From: PFJX01 sp031426735
GTDB lineage: Bacteria > Pseudomonadota > Gammaproteobacteria > Burkholderiales > Thiobacillaceae
Reading direction: 5' to 3'
DNA: 42,173 nt
Assembly: GCA_031426735.1 (NCBI GenBank)
Contig: JASJPK010000101.1
Coordinates: forward strand, 1 to 42,173
Numbering within the stretch: position 1 is the stretch's first letter; each line of letters starts with the position of its first letter. The translations under genes were made by a program, and so were the position numbers. This document shows, in pieces, positions 35,117-42,173 of this stretch. A model generated the notes under the pieces. That model had not been told where the DNA came from and did not search any database. It worked only from the letters and a program-made list of their open reading frames with translations.

Positions 35117-35254
35117 GTGTTGCTCCTGGGGTTGGGATGGGGAATATCGCGATGCGAGGCCGCCAATGCAAGCGGACCCGCGGTTGGAGTGAGAAACCCG
35201 AGTTGAGTTCACGCAACGCGAAAGGCCGCCAGGCTGCTAGCATCCGCCCCTCTT

Positions 35255-36283
35255 ATGCGTATTGAACAGATTCGACAGCGCCTGCGCAGCCTGGGCGCCA
35301 AACCTTGTCACGAACAGCGCGTGTTGCGTGCCTGGACGCAGGTGCGTTCCATGGATACGCGGCACCGTCCGGCCAAGGATTTTCTGCCGCAGGAACTCCG
35401 CAACGCGCTGCCCGGGCTGACCGCCGAACTGAGTGCACTGGCACGACTGCAGTCCGAACATGCCGGCGAGGACGGTTCGGCGCGACTGCTGATCGAGCTG
35501 GCGGATGGCCAGACGGTGGAGAGCGTGCTGCTGCCGCGCGACGGCCTGTGCGTATCGACCCAGGTCGGCTGCGCGGTGGGCTGCCTGTTCTGCATGACCG
35601 GCCAGAGCGGCCTGATCCGCCAGCTCGGCAGCGCCGAGATCGTCGCGCAGGTCGTGCTGGCGCGGACGCGGCGCAAGGTCGGCCGCGTCGTGTTCATGGG
35701 CATGGGCGAGCCGGCGCACAACCTGGACAACGTGCTCGAAGCCATCGATCTGCTCGGCACCAGCGGCGCCATCGGCCACAAGAATCTGGTCTTTTCCACA
35801 GTCGGCGACACCCGCGTGTTCGAACGTCTGCCCGGCGGCGTCGTCAAGCCGGCACTGGCGCTGTCGCTGCACACGACACGGGCCGATCTGCGCGCACAGC
35901 TGCTGCCGAAAGCGCAACGCATCGCGCCGGACGAACTGGTCGAGCTCGGCGAACGTTATGCCCGCGCGACCGGTTATCCGATCCAGTATCAATGGACGCT
36001 GCTGGAAGGCATCAACGACAGCGACGAAGAACTGGACGGCATCGTCAGACTGCTCAAGGGCAAATACGCGATGATGAATTTCATCCCGTACAACGCCAAC
36101 GAGGGGCTCGGTTTCAATCGCCCCTCATGGGAACGCGCTTCCGAGATGGCCGGCCGCCTGCATCAATGCGGCATCCTGACCCGGCTGCGCAACTCGGCCG
36201 GACAGGACATCGACGGCGGCTGCGGCCAGTTGCGGGCGCGGGCGGCGGCACTGAAAGGCCGGCGGGATTCGATCCAAAGTTGA
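35255..36283 (+). CDS. RlmN/Cfr-family radical SAM RNA methyltransferase
   Basis: 342-residue radical SAM enzyme. The cluster motif CAVGCLFC gives C106, C110 and C113. The two cysteines of the methyl-transfer mechanism are present: C99 in GLCVSTQVGC and C323 near the C-terminus in DGGCGQL. GMGEPAHNLDNV matches the RlmN SAM-binding region. RlmN methylates A2503 of 23S rRNA and some tRNAs at C2; Cfr methylates C8. At 342 residues it is shorter than typical RlmN (about 380) and not in the usual housekeeping neighbourhood, so it may be a second paralogue. Substrate cannot be decided from sequence. Confidence 0.87.
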   Translation: MRIEQIRQRLRSLGAKPCHEQRVLRAWTQVRSMDTRHRPAKDFLPQELRNALPGLTAELSALARLQSEHAGEDGSARLLIELADGQTVESVLLPRDGLCVSTQVGCAVGCLFCMTGQSGLIRQLGSAEIVAQVVLARTRRKVGRVVFMGMGEPAHNLDNVLEAIDLLGTSGAIGHKNLVFSTVGDTRVFERLPGGVVKPALALSLHTTRADLRAQLLPKAQRIAPDELVELGERYARATGYPIQYQWTLLEGINDSDEELDGIVRLLKGKYAMMNFIPYNANEGLGFNRPSWERASEMAGRLHQCGILTRLRNSAGQDIDGGCGQLRARAAALKGRRDSIQS

Positions 36284-36412
36284 TCCAGTTCGCGCCGGCA
36301 ATTGTGCGCGCGCGCCAAAAAACCTATTGTTCGCATGGCGATACACCGATCGAGCCTGAATCACGAGACGTTCGACGATGGCTTTGCCCGCACCACTATC
36401 GAGGAGAGAGAA

Positions 36413-36961
36413 ATGATCAAGGCCATAGCAGGGTTTGTCATCGGTATCGTCGTGCTCGGCCTGACCGGCTGGATGATGATGCCGCATCTGATGTTCAGCG
36501 AGAGAGTCAGTCCCTTCGGCATGGAAGAGACCGTTGCCCGCATCCAGCACAACATCCAGAAAACCGGCAACGGCTGGTCGCTGTCGGGCCTGCGTAATCC
36601 GGCCAAGGCGGTGCAGAGCGACGGCGGCAACGTGCTGCCCGTGCTGATGATCGAAGCCTGCAGCACGAACTACTCGAAGCCGATCCTGAAGGAAGACACG
36701 GTGCGTTTCCTGTCGATCCTGATGCCGTGCAAGATTTCGATCTACAAGAAGAACGACGGCAAGGTGTACATCGGCATGATGAACGCCGGCCTGATGGGCA
36801 AGATGTTCGGCCCGATGGTGGGCGAGGTGATGGGCCATGTGGCCGAGGATCAGAAGAGATTCATCCAATTCGACCCCAACACCCCGGCGCCGAAAATGAT
36901 CCTGCCCGCCGCGCCCAGTGCCGGCGGCGGTAGCGGCCAGAGCAGCGGCGGCGGTTGCTGA
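36413..36961 (+). CDS. Membrane-anchored DUF302 protein
   Basis: 182 residues with one N-terminal membrane segment (about 3-22, no obvious cleavage) and a DUF302 domain (about 40-150: GMEETVARIQHNIQKTGNGW and later RFLSILMPCKISIYKKNDGK). The tail is rich in Gly/Ser and ends in Cys. GAGGAGAGAGAA precedes the ATG. DUF302 has no firmly established reaction. It lies 29 bp before the octaheme cytochrome gene, so it is probably an accessory of that enzyme at the periplasmic face of the membrane. Confidence 0.87.
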   Translation: MIKAIAGFVIGIVVLGLTGWMMMPHLMFSERVSPFGMEETVARIQHNIQKTGNGWSLSGLRNPAKAVQSDGGNVLPVLMIEACSTNYSKPILKEDTVRFLSILMPCKISIYKKNDGKVYIGMMNAGLMGKMFGPMVGEVMGHVAEDQKRFIQFDPNTPAPKMILPAAPSAGGGSGQSSGGGC

Positions 36962-36990
36962 TGACGTCGGACGCGAATCAAGGAGCCACC

Positions 36991-38616
36991 ATGTCGCTGC
37001 CCAATTTCCTGCGATTTCTGGCGCTGACCTTGTTGCTGTCGACAAGCGCTCAGGCCAACACCCCGCCGGTTGCCGCCCCGATCCAGTCCGCGCCGAAGGC
37101 GGCCACCAACTCCACCGCCGACCACGCCAAGTTCGAGGCGCTGAAAAAACCCTTCGCCAGCGGCCCGGAAGTCACCAAAGCTTGTCTTTCCTGCCACACC
37201 GAAGCGGCGAAACAGGTGCAGAAGACCAAGCACTGGACTTGGGAATTCCTCAACCCGGACACCAAACAGCGACTCGGCAAGAAGCACATCGTCAACAACT
37301 TCTGCACCGCGATTCCGTCCAACTACGCGTTCTGCACCGCCTGCCATGTCGGCTACGGCTGGAAGGACGAGAAGTTCGACTTCAGCGCGCAGGAAAACGT
37401 CGATTGTCTGGTCTGCCACGACACCACCGGCACTTATCGCAAGCTGCCCGGACTGGCCGGCCATCCGCCCTACCAGGACGTGGAATTCCCGCCGCACTCC
37501 GGCAAGATCGTCAAGGCGCCGGACCTGGGCGCGGTGGCGCGCGGCGTCGGCAAGACCAGCCGCGCCAACTGCGGCGCCTGCCACTTCTACGGCGGCGGCG
37601 GCGATGCGGTGAAGCACGGCGATCTGGACAGCTCGATGCGGAATCCGAGCAAGTATCTCGACGTCCACATGGCCAAGGACGGCCTCAACTTCACCTGCGG
37701 CACCTGTCACGCCACTTCCGGCCACGACGTGCCGGGCAGCCGCTACACGCCGACCGCGACGGACGAGAAGCAGGGCGCCCACATGCGCGGCAAGAAGGAC
37801 ACCAATCCGGCCACCTGCCAGGCCTGCCACGGCACGCGGCCGCACCCGACGACACTCGCCAAGCTGAACGACCACACCGACAAGATCGCTTGCCAGACCT
37901 GCCACATCCCGGAATTCGCGCGCGGCGGCATCCCGACCAAGATGAGCTGGGACTGGTCCACCGCCGGCAAGCTGGACAAGGACGGCAAGCCGTTCAAGCT
38001 GAAGGACAGCGGCGGCCACGACGCTTACGACAGCAAGAAAGGCGACTTCAAATACGAAGACAACGTCATCCCGGAATACCTCTGGTTCAACGGCAAGGTG
38101 AACTACACGCTGCGCGAGACCAAACTCGATCCGAGCCGGATCATCCGCATCAATCAGTTCGAGGGCAGCGCCGACGACGGCAAATCGAAGATCTGGCCGA
38201 TCAAGCGCTTCACCGGCAAGCAACCCTTCGACAAAGTCAGCAACACCCTGCTGATCCCGCACACCTTCGGCGATGACGACAGCGCCTACTGGTCCAATTT
38301 CGACTGGCAGAAGGCGCTGACCGCAGGCATGCAGGCGGCAGGCGGCAGTTTCAGCGGTCAATACGGCTTCGTCAGCACGGAGATGTCGTGGCCGATCACC
38401 CACATGGTCGCGCCCAAGGGCGACGCCCTGACCTGCCAGCAATGCCACGGCGCCAACGGCCGCCTCGACAAGGTGCCCGGCCTCTACATGCCCGGCCGCG
38501 ACGCCAACCCCTGGCTGGACAAGATCGGCTGGAGCATCGCGCTGCTGACCTTGCTCGGCATCCTCGCGCATGGCGGTTTGCGCATCGTCATGGCTCGTCG
38601 CTCCAAGGAGGATTGA
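36991..38616 (+). CDS. Octaheme cytochrome c, tetrathionate reductase family
   Basis: 541 residues with a signal peptide (to about residue 23) and eight CxxCH heme sites: CLSCH (C65), CTACH, CLVCH, CGACH, CGTCH, CQACH, CQTCH and CQQCH (C482). A C-terminal membrane helix (about 510-532) ends with a basic tail, so the heme domain is anchored facing the periplasm. Number and spacing fit the octaheme tetrathionate reductase (OTR) family, which in vitro reduces tetrathionate, nitrite and hydroxylamine. The physiological substrate is uncertain. AAGGAGCCACC precedes ATG 36991. A cytochrome b downstream would supply electrons from quinol. Confidence 0.92.
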   Translation: MSLPNFLRFLALTLLLSTSAQANTPPVAAPIQSAPKAATNSTADHAKFEALKKPFASGPEVTKACLSCHTEAAKQVQKTKHWTWEFLNPDTKQRLGKKHIVNNFCTAIPSNYAFCTACHVGYGWKDEKFDFSAQENVDCLVCHDTTGTYRKLPGLAGHPPYQDVEFPPHSGKIVKAPDLGAVARGVGKTSRANCGACHFYGGGGDAVKHGDLDSSMRNPSKYLDVHMAKDGLNFTCGTCHATSGHDVPGSRYTPTATDEKQGAHMRGKKDTNPATCQACHGTRPHPTTLAKLNDHTDKIACQTCHIPEFARGGIPTKMSWDWSTAGKLDKDGKPFKLKDSGGHDAYDSKKGDFKYEDNVIPEYLWFNGKVNYTLRETKLDPSRIIRINQFEGSADDGKSKIWPIKRFTGKQPFDKVSNTLLIPHTFGDDDSAYWSNFDWQKALTAGMQAAGGSFSGQYGFVSTEMSWPITHMVAPKGDALTCQQCHGANGRLDKVPGLYMPGRDANPWLDKIGWSIALLTLLGILAHGGLRIVMARRSKED

Positions 38617-38617
38617 G

Positions 38618-38782
38618 ATGACCCGTTCCGCGTGTTCTTCTTCCCCCTTTGAAAAAGGGGGATCGAGGGGGATTTATCGGTGTTGGCCAAGGATGCCGAC
38701 ATTCAAATCCCCCCTGCCCCCCTTCACAAAGGGGGGAAACCCCTTTGCCATCTCAGCCGTTATCCAGGGAGTCCGCAAATGA
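38618..38782 (+). other. 54-codon ORF bridging a repeat, coupled to the cytochrome b
   Basis: AAGGAGG (38605-38611) sits six bases before ATG 38618, an excellent ribosome site, but the frame it opens is not that of cytochrome b. It runs through the repeat at 38643-38736 and stops at TGA 38780-38782, overlapping the cytochrome b ATG (ATGA, 38779-38782). The product would be low-complexity repeat translation and is unlikely to have a function of its own. Its translation would deliver ribosomes to the cytochrome b start. Confidence 0.5.
38643..38736. repeat. Inserted palindromic repeat in the octaheme operon
   Basis: CCCCCTTTGAAAAAGGGGG (38643-38661) followed by GAGGGGGATTT, and an inverted partner AAATCCCCCC...CACAAAGGGGGG (38705-38736), form a long imperfect stem of a repeat type widespread in bacterial genomes. 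It separates the octaheme cytochrome gene from the cytochrome b gene. Confidence 0.85.
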
Positions 38783-39378
38783 GCGAACGCATCTACGTCT
38801 TCAAGCGCTTCGAACGCTTCTGGCACTGGTCGCAGGCTGCGCTGATCATCACGCTGATGCTGACCGGCTTCGAAATCCACGGCAGTTACCACCTGCTCGG
38901 CTTCGGCCAGGCGGTCGGCATCCACACCGTCGCCGCCTGGTCGCTGGTGACCTTGTGGGTATTCGCCATCTTCTGGCACTTCACCACCGGCGAGTGGAAG
39001 CAATATATCCCGACGCTGGACAAGGTCGACGCGATGCTCAAGTACTACCTGATCGGCATCTTCACCAACGCGCCGCATCCGGTGAAGACCACCGTCCTGA
39101 AGAAGCACAACCCGCTGCAACGGCTGGCTTACCTAGGCTTCTGGGTGTTCATCTCGCCGATGATCTGGTTCTCCGGCTGGTTCTATCTGTTCTATGCCGA
39201 CTGGGCCGCCTGGGGCGTCGACCAATACCTGTCGCTGGAATGGGTTGCCTTCTTCCACACCGTAGGCGCATTCATGATCCTGGCCTTCTTCATCGTCCAC
39301 ATCTACCTCACCACCACCGGCCACACGGTCACCGCGCACATCAAGGCGATGATCACGGGCTGGGAAGAAGTGAAATAG
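38779..39378 (+). CDS. Membrane cytochrome b, quinol-linked electron donor
   Basis: 199-residue cytochrome b561/thiosulfate reductase-type protein with four to five helices. Candidate heme histidines lie in RFERFWHWSQAALI (about 9-22), VGIHTVAAW, FWHFTTGEW, FFHTVGAFM and FIVHIYLTTTGH. Proteins of this kind draw electrons from membrane quinols and pass them to a periplasmic c-type cytochrome, here presumably the octaheme protein. GGGAG precedes the ATG at 38779; the frame upstream of it is repeat DNA. The operon DUF302, octaheme, cytochrome b is a self-contained periplasmic reductase module. Confidence 0.9.
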   Translation: MSERIYVFKRFERFWHWSQAALIITLMLTGFEIHGSYHLLGFGQAVGIHTVAAWSLVTLWVFAIFWHFTTGEWKQYIPTLDKVDAMLKYYLIGIFTNAPHPVKTTVLKKHNPLQRLAYLGFWVFISPMIWFSGWFYLFYADWAAWGVDQYLSLEWVAFFHTVGAFMILAFFIVHIYLTTTGHTVTAHIKAMITGWEEVK

Positions 39379-39394
39379 TTCGGCAGACGCCGTA

Positions 39395-39462
39395 GGTTGG
39401 GCAAAACGCTGCATGCCCAACCTGCACGGGTAACGCATGGGTCCATGCGCTTTGCTCAACGC
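39395..39462. repeat. Palindromic repeat before the potassium channel gene
   Basis: GGTTGGGC (39395-39402) and GCCCAACC (39415-39422) form a hairpin, and a further GCATGGGTCCATGC palindrome follows (39436-39449). It is a fifth repeat type in the window and separates the octaheme operon from the channel gene. Confidence 0.7.
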
Positions 39463-39511
39463 ACTTTTCTTTTCGCGATAATTCGCGCCACGCTCAGCCC
39501 TCCCTACCCCG

Positions 39512-41125
39512 ATGCCCCTTGCCGAGTTGTTGGTTCGCCTTGCCTACCGGCTGCAAGCCTCCGAGCGCCATGCCCGGCTGAAGGGCTTTTTCCAGTTGCT
39601 GCTGATCGACCCGCGCTCGCGCCGACGCGCGCTGTTCGACGCCTGCATGATCGTTCTGGTCATGTCCAGCGTGATGTTGTTGATCTACGAAGTACGCCAT
39701 CCGCTGGGCGCCTGGGCCGATGCATTCGAACTGTGCGTGGTCAGCGTATTCATCTCCGAGTATCTGCTGCGCATGTGGTTGTTCAACGACAGCCACAAGA
39801 TCGTGATCGATCACTGGGAGCGCGCCGAATTGATGGGCCAGCCGTTCAGCGCGGCGGGGGCGCTCTGGGCCGTGATCAAACGCAAGCTTGCCTACATGAG
39901 CACGCCGATGGCCATCATCGATCTGCTGGCGATCCTGCCCAGCTATCGGCCGCTGCGTTTTCTGCGCCTGTTCCTCTTGTTCCGCCTGCTCAAACTGTTC
40001 CGCTACACGCGCAAGCTGAGCCCGTTCGGGCAGGTGCTGATCGAAAAGCGCTTCGAGCTGTACACGTTGTCGATCTTCATCGGCTCGGTGCTGCTGATTT
40101 CCACGGTCGCTATCTATCTGTTCGAGGCAGAGGCGCCGCACAGCCACGTGCAAACGCTGATGGATGCGCTGTACTGGTCGGTCATCACGCTGACCACGGT
40201 CGGTTACGGCGATATCGTCCCCGTCACCACGGAAGGCCGGGTGGTCGCGATGGTGCTGGTGTTCGCCGGCATCGGCGTGATTTCGTTCGCCACGTCCATC
40301 GTCGTCATGGCCTTCCACGAGAAGATGCGCGAACTGCATGATCATCGCGTCTATGCCGAGGTGGAGCGCCAGAACGACCTCACCATCGTGTGCGGCTTCG
40401 GCCGCATCGGCCAGGTCGTGGCGCAGCGTCTGGCCGCGGCCGGCGAACCGTTCGTAATCGTCGACAAGGAAACTGCCAGCGTCGAGGAGGCGCGCAGGCT
40501 GGGCTATCTGGCGCTGGCCGGCGATGCCACCGACGGCGCCTTGCTGGCCGATCTGGGCCTGGGTCGACATGCCAGCCGCATCCTGTGCCTGACCCACGAC
40601 GACGTCAGCAATGTCTACATCACCCTCACCGCCCGCCAGGCGTCGCCCGATATCCTGATCGTCTCGCGCGCCAACAAGGCCGAGACGGTGCGCAAACTGA
40701 CCCAGGCCGGCGCCAGCCATGTCGTGCGACCGTATGAAGTAGTGGCCCGCATGGCGGCCGAATTCATCGGCCAGCCGGTGGCATTCGACGCACTCTACGA
40801 TGTGGTCACCCGCGCCGCCGGCATCCACCTCGACCCGATGAGCGTTCACGCCGGCGACTGGCTGGAAAAACAGCGCATCGGCGAAATCGACTTCGGCGCC
40901 CAGCATTTGCTGCTGTTCGGCGTCATCCGCCCGAATCTTTCGCCGCCCGACGACGAGCACACCCGCTACGAATTGAGCCACCGGCATTTCTATTTCAACC
41001 CCGGCCCGAATCTGATGCTGCGCGGCGGCGATATCCTGATGCTGATCGGCTATCAGGCCAGTCTGGCCCAATTCCGCGAACTGGCCAGCCGCGGCCGCAG
41101 GCACAGCAGATCGGACAAGAAATGA
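39512..41125 (+). CDS. Six-helix potassium channel with RCK (TrkA-N/C) domains
   Basis: 537-residue K+ channel. The membrane part (about 35-290) has an S4-like helix with regularly spaced arginines (RPLRFLRLFLLFRLLKLFRY, about 145-165) and the selectivity filter TTVGYGD (T229-D234). The cytoplasmic part has a Rossmann-type TrkA-N domain beginning VCGFGRIGQVVA (about 290-302) and a TrkA-C-like region near 430-525. RCK domains gate the pore in response to ligands such as Ca2+ or nucleotides. No good ribosome site precedes the ATG. It overlaps the next gene by ATGA. Confidence 0.93.
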   Translation: MPLAELLVRLAYRLQASERHARLKGFFQLLLIDPRSRRRALFDACMIVLVMSSVMLLIYEVRHPLGAWADAFELCVVSVFISEYLLRMWLFNDSHKIVIDHWERAELMGQPFSAAGALWAVIKRKLAYMSTPMAIIDLLAILPSYRPLRFLRLFLLFRLLKLFRYTRKLSPFGQVLIEKRFELYTLSIFIGSVLLISTVAIYLFEAEAPHSHVQTLMDALYWSVITLTTVGYGDIVPVTTEGRVVAMVLVFAGIGVISFATSIVVMAFHEKMRELHDHRVYAEVERQNDLTIVCGFGRIGQVVAQRLAAAGEPFVIVDKETASVEEARRLGYLALAGDATDGALLADLGLGRHASRILCLTHDDVSNVYITLTARQASPDILIVSRANKAETVRKLTQAGASHVVRPYEVVARMAAEFIGQPVAFDALYDVVTRAAGIHLDPMSVHAGDWLEKQRIGEIDFGAQHLLLFGVIRPNLSPPDDEHTRYELSHRHFYFNPGPNLMLRGGDILMLIGYQASLAQFRELASRGRRHSRSDKK

Positions 41126-41841
41126 CCGCAAAACTCGCGCTGTTCGGCTGCAACCCGCTCGCCATCGAAGTCGCCTGGCGCCTGACCATGGTGAACACAC
41201 CTTTCATCATGCTCGACCGCGATGCCAGGGTGGTCGAACTGGCCCGCCTGGAAGGCCTGGTGGCCGAACACATCGACTACACCGACGACGACGCCCTGCG
41301 CGCGGTCGGCATCGGCGGCAGCGAGATCGAAGGCGTATTCTGCCTGCTGAAGGAAGATTCCGAAAACGTGTTCCTGGCGATATCCGCGCGCGCCATCGCC
41401 CCGTCACTGCGCATCGTCGCGGTCTGCCAGGCGCCGGAAGCCGCGCCGAAGCTGCTCGCAGCGGGCGCCGACAAGGTGGTCGATCCGTACGAGATCAGCG
41501 GCGCGCGCGTGCACGAACTGATTGAACGACCGGAAGTGGTGGAACTGATGGAGCAGACCGTGTTCGGCATGCAAGACCTAAACGTCGCCGAAATCGTCAT
41601 CCCGCAGGGCTCCTGGCTGCACGGCGTTCGTCTCAGCGAACTGCGCCGCCACATGACTCAGAACGTCATCCTGCTCGGCGTGGTCGATCTGGAACACGGC
41701 CGCGACCTGATCTTCAGCACACGCGGCATCGACCACAACCTGGATCACGACGATGTGCTGGTGATCATCGGACCGCAACGGCAAGTGGCGAATTTCCGGA
41801 GCATGATCGAGGGTCGACAAGCGCCCGGCCAAGTGAGCTGA
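41122..41841 (+). CDS. Free-standing RCK (TrkA-like) regulatory protein
   Basis: 239-residue cytosolic TrkA-N plus TrkA-C protein without a membrane domain. The nucleotide-binding loop is degenerate (LFGCNPLAIEVA in place of GxGxxG), but the acidic LDRDA at the end of strand 2 remains. It begins within the stop of the channel gene, so the two are made together. The likely role is to join the channel's own RCK domains in a mixed gating ring or to modulate it; this is inference. Two perfect hairpins follow its stop. Confidence 0.9.
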   Translation: MTAKLALFGCNPLAIEVAWRLTMVNTPFIMLDRDARVVELARLEGLVAEHIDYTDDDALRAVGIGGSEIEGVFCLLKEDSENVFLAISARAIAPSLRIVAVCQAPEAAPKLLAAGADKVVDPYEISGARVHELIERPEVVELMEQTVFGMQDLNVAEIVIPQGSWLHGVRLSELRRHMTQNVILLGVVDLEHGRDLIFSTRGIDHNLDHDDVLVIIGPQRQVANFRSMIEGRQAPGQVS

Positions 41842-41869
41842 AGCGAACCTTGCCGCAGCAAGGTTCGCT
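41842..41869 (+). terminator. Hairpin directly after the RCK gene
   Basis: AGCGAACCTTGC (41842-41853) and GCAAGGTTCGCT (41858-41869) form a perfect 12-bp stem with a four-base loop right behind the stop codon. No T-run follows, so it may stabilise the 3' end or act with the next hairpin. Confidence 0.55.
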
Positions 41870-41890
41870 GGGCCATTGCGCACGCACAAA

Positions 41891-41924
41891 TGAAAAATGC
41901 CAATCAAAAGATTGGCATTTTTCA
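41891..41924. terminator. Bidirectional Rho-independent terminator
   Basis: TGAAAAATGCCAATC (41891-41905) and GATTGGCATTTTTCA (41910-41924) make a perfect 15-bp stem with an AAAA loop. It has T-runs on the exit side in both directions. It ends the channel operon on the plus strand and would originally have terminated the tRNA-Pro transcript from the other side. Confidence 0.85.
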
Positions 41925-41934
41925 TCAATTCTAA

Positions 41935-41982
41935 TGGTCGGGGCGAGAAGACTCGAACTTCCGACCCCCTGCACCCCATGCA
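41935..41982 (-). pseudogene. 3' fragment of tRNA-Pro(GGG), probable attachment site
   Basis: Reading the minus strand from 41982, the sequence has half the anticodon stem and the loop ATGGGGT (anticodon GGG at 41977-41975). It continues through the 3' anticodon stem, variable loop and a full T-arm (GGAAG, TTCGAGT, CTTCT), then the 3' acceptor strand CGCCCCG, A and CCA at 41935. The 5' half is absent: no CGGGGCG partner occurs upstream and the sequence turns AT-rich at 41983. The breakpoint in the anticodon stem is typical of tyrosine-recombinase integration into a tRNA gene, where one copy of the 3' half is left at the far end of the element. Confidence 0.85.
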
Positions 41983-42008
41983 CATTTGCAATGGTTAATA
42001 ATCAATAA

Positions 42009-42087
42009 GTTAGACGATATTTGTCTAAACAAAATAGATTGGGTACGGCTAGATTATATGCGACTTCCGAGGCGGTGTTTAGACAAA
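42009..42087. repeat. Short repeats beside the tRNA fragment
   Basis: TTTGTCTAAAC (42020-42030) and its inverse GTTTAGACAAA (42077-42087), with a shorter GTTAGAC (42009-42015), lie in AT-rich DNA next to the tRNA fragment. They could be integrase arm-binding sites; that is inference only. Confidence 0.4.
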
Positions 42088-42116
42088 AAACCCCGCCGGT
42101 CAGAGACCAGGCGGGG
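42085..42116 (-). terminator. Rho-independent terminator of ssb
   Basis: On the minus strand CCCCGCC, then GGTC, a short loop, GACC and GGCGGGG form a strong two-part stem (42091-42116). Six Ts follow (42090-42085). It lies 23 bp downstream of the ssb stop. Confidence 0.9.
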
Positions 42117-42138
42117 TCGGGTACTACAGGATCAGGGA

Positions 42139-42173
42139 TCAGAACGGGATGTCGTCACTTTCGTCAGCGAACG
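42139..42173 (-). CDS. ssb: Single-stranded DNA-binding protein, C-terminal end only
   Basis: The last ten codons read FADESDDIPF and a stop (TGA at 42141-42139). The acidic tail ending DDIPF is the protein-interaction tip of bacterial SSB. The gene runs off the right edge of the window. Given the tRNA fragment between it and the channel operon, it may belong to an integrated element, which often carry their own ssb, or be the chromosomal copy. The window cannot decide. Confidence 0.8.
   Translation of the reverse strand, partial: FADESDDIPF

Noticed and set aside
41983..42080. Remaining 5' half of the tRNA-Pro gene, or an intron in it
   Set aside because: No CGGGGCG acceptor strand or D-arm sequence is found on the minus strand upstream of the break.

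Overview
The window reads as a chromosomal segment of a GC-rich, denitrifying or nitrate-respiring betaproteobacterium. The Rhodocyclales or Nitrosomonadales are the best guess, from gene content and protein style only; no rRNA or other phylogenetic marker is present. Nearly everything encodes the sensing, execution or side-effects of anaerobic respiration.

Layout. (1) 40-8548, signalling: a PAS-GGDEF-EAL cyclic-di-GMP protein, an Aer-like PAS chemoreceptor, then a coupled pair of AraC-type response regulator and 1209-residue hybrid histidine kinase. (2) 8549-9023: three copies of a compound intergenic repeat, no gene. (3) 9024-21826, the nitrate respiration locus: narXL on the minus strand, divergent from narK1-narK2-narGHJI. 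The shared 263-bp promoter region holds a perfect 7-2-7 NarL site and an exact IHF consensus match. Almost every junction inside the nar operon carries a palindromic REP-like element. (4) 21981-27065: a cysteine-poor DsrC/TusE homologue, then ubiU-ubiV-ubiT (oxygen-independent ubiquinone synthesis), then a tightly coupled hemerythrin, DUF2249 and polytopic membrane protein set. (5) 27162-29824: a soluble chemoreceptor with a zinc-binding CZB domain, and an FmdE-like/MOSC pair. (6) 29861-34014, minus strand: nnrS behind a textbook class II FNR/Dnr-type promoter, followed by three exported proteins, one with an HELGH metalloprotease motif. (7) 34089-36283: a CopG-type antitoxin with an apparently N-terminally damaged toxin, an exported Met-rich protein and an RlmN/Cfr-family radical SAM enzyme. 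(8) 36413-39378: DUF302 protein, octaheme cytochrome c of the tetrathionate reductase family, and a membrane cytochrome b, with a repeat inserted before the last gene. (9) 39512-41841: a TVGYGD potassium channel with its own RCK domains, coupled to a second free-standing RCK protein. (10) 41935-42173: a 3' fragment of a tRNA-Pro(GGG) gene, AT-rich DNA, a strong terminator and the C-terminal end of ssb. This looks like the attachment-site end of an integrated element lying to the right.

How it fits together. NarXL senses nitrate and switches on nitrate import and reduction by NarGHI, which is fed by the quinol pool. UbiUVT keeps ubiquinone supplied without oxygen. NnrS, hemerythrin and probably DUF2249 and the membrane protein deal with nitric oxide stress. 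The octaheme cytochrome module adds a second periplasmic reductase, probably for sulfur or nitrogen oxyanions. The chemoreceptors and c-di-GMP protein would let the cell move or settle according to redox conditions. The most unusual points are the cysteine-poor DsrC homologue beside nar, the UbiUVT/hemerythrin/DUF2249/membrane protein cassette, the repeat-bridging 54-codon ORF in the octaheme operon, the palindromes within the nar operon, and the tRNA-Pro att fragment.
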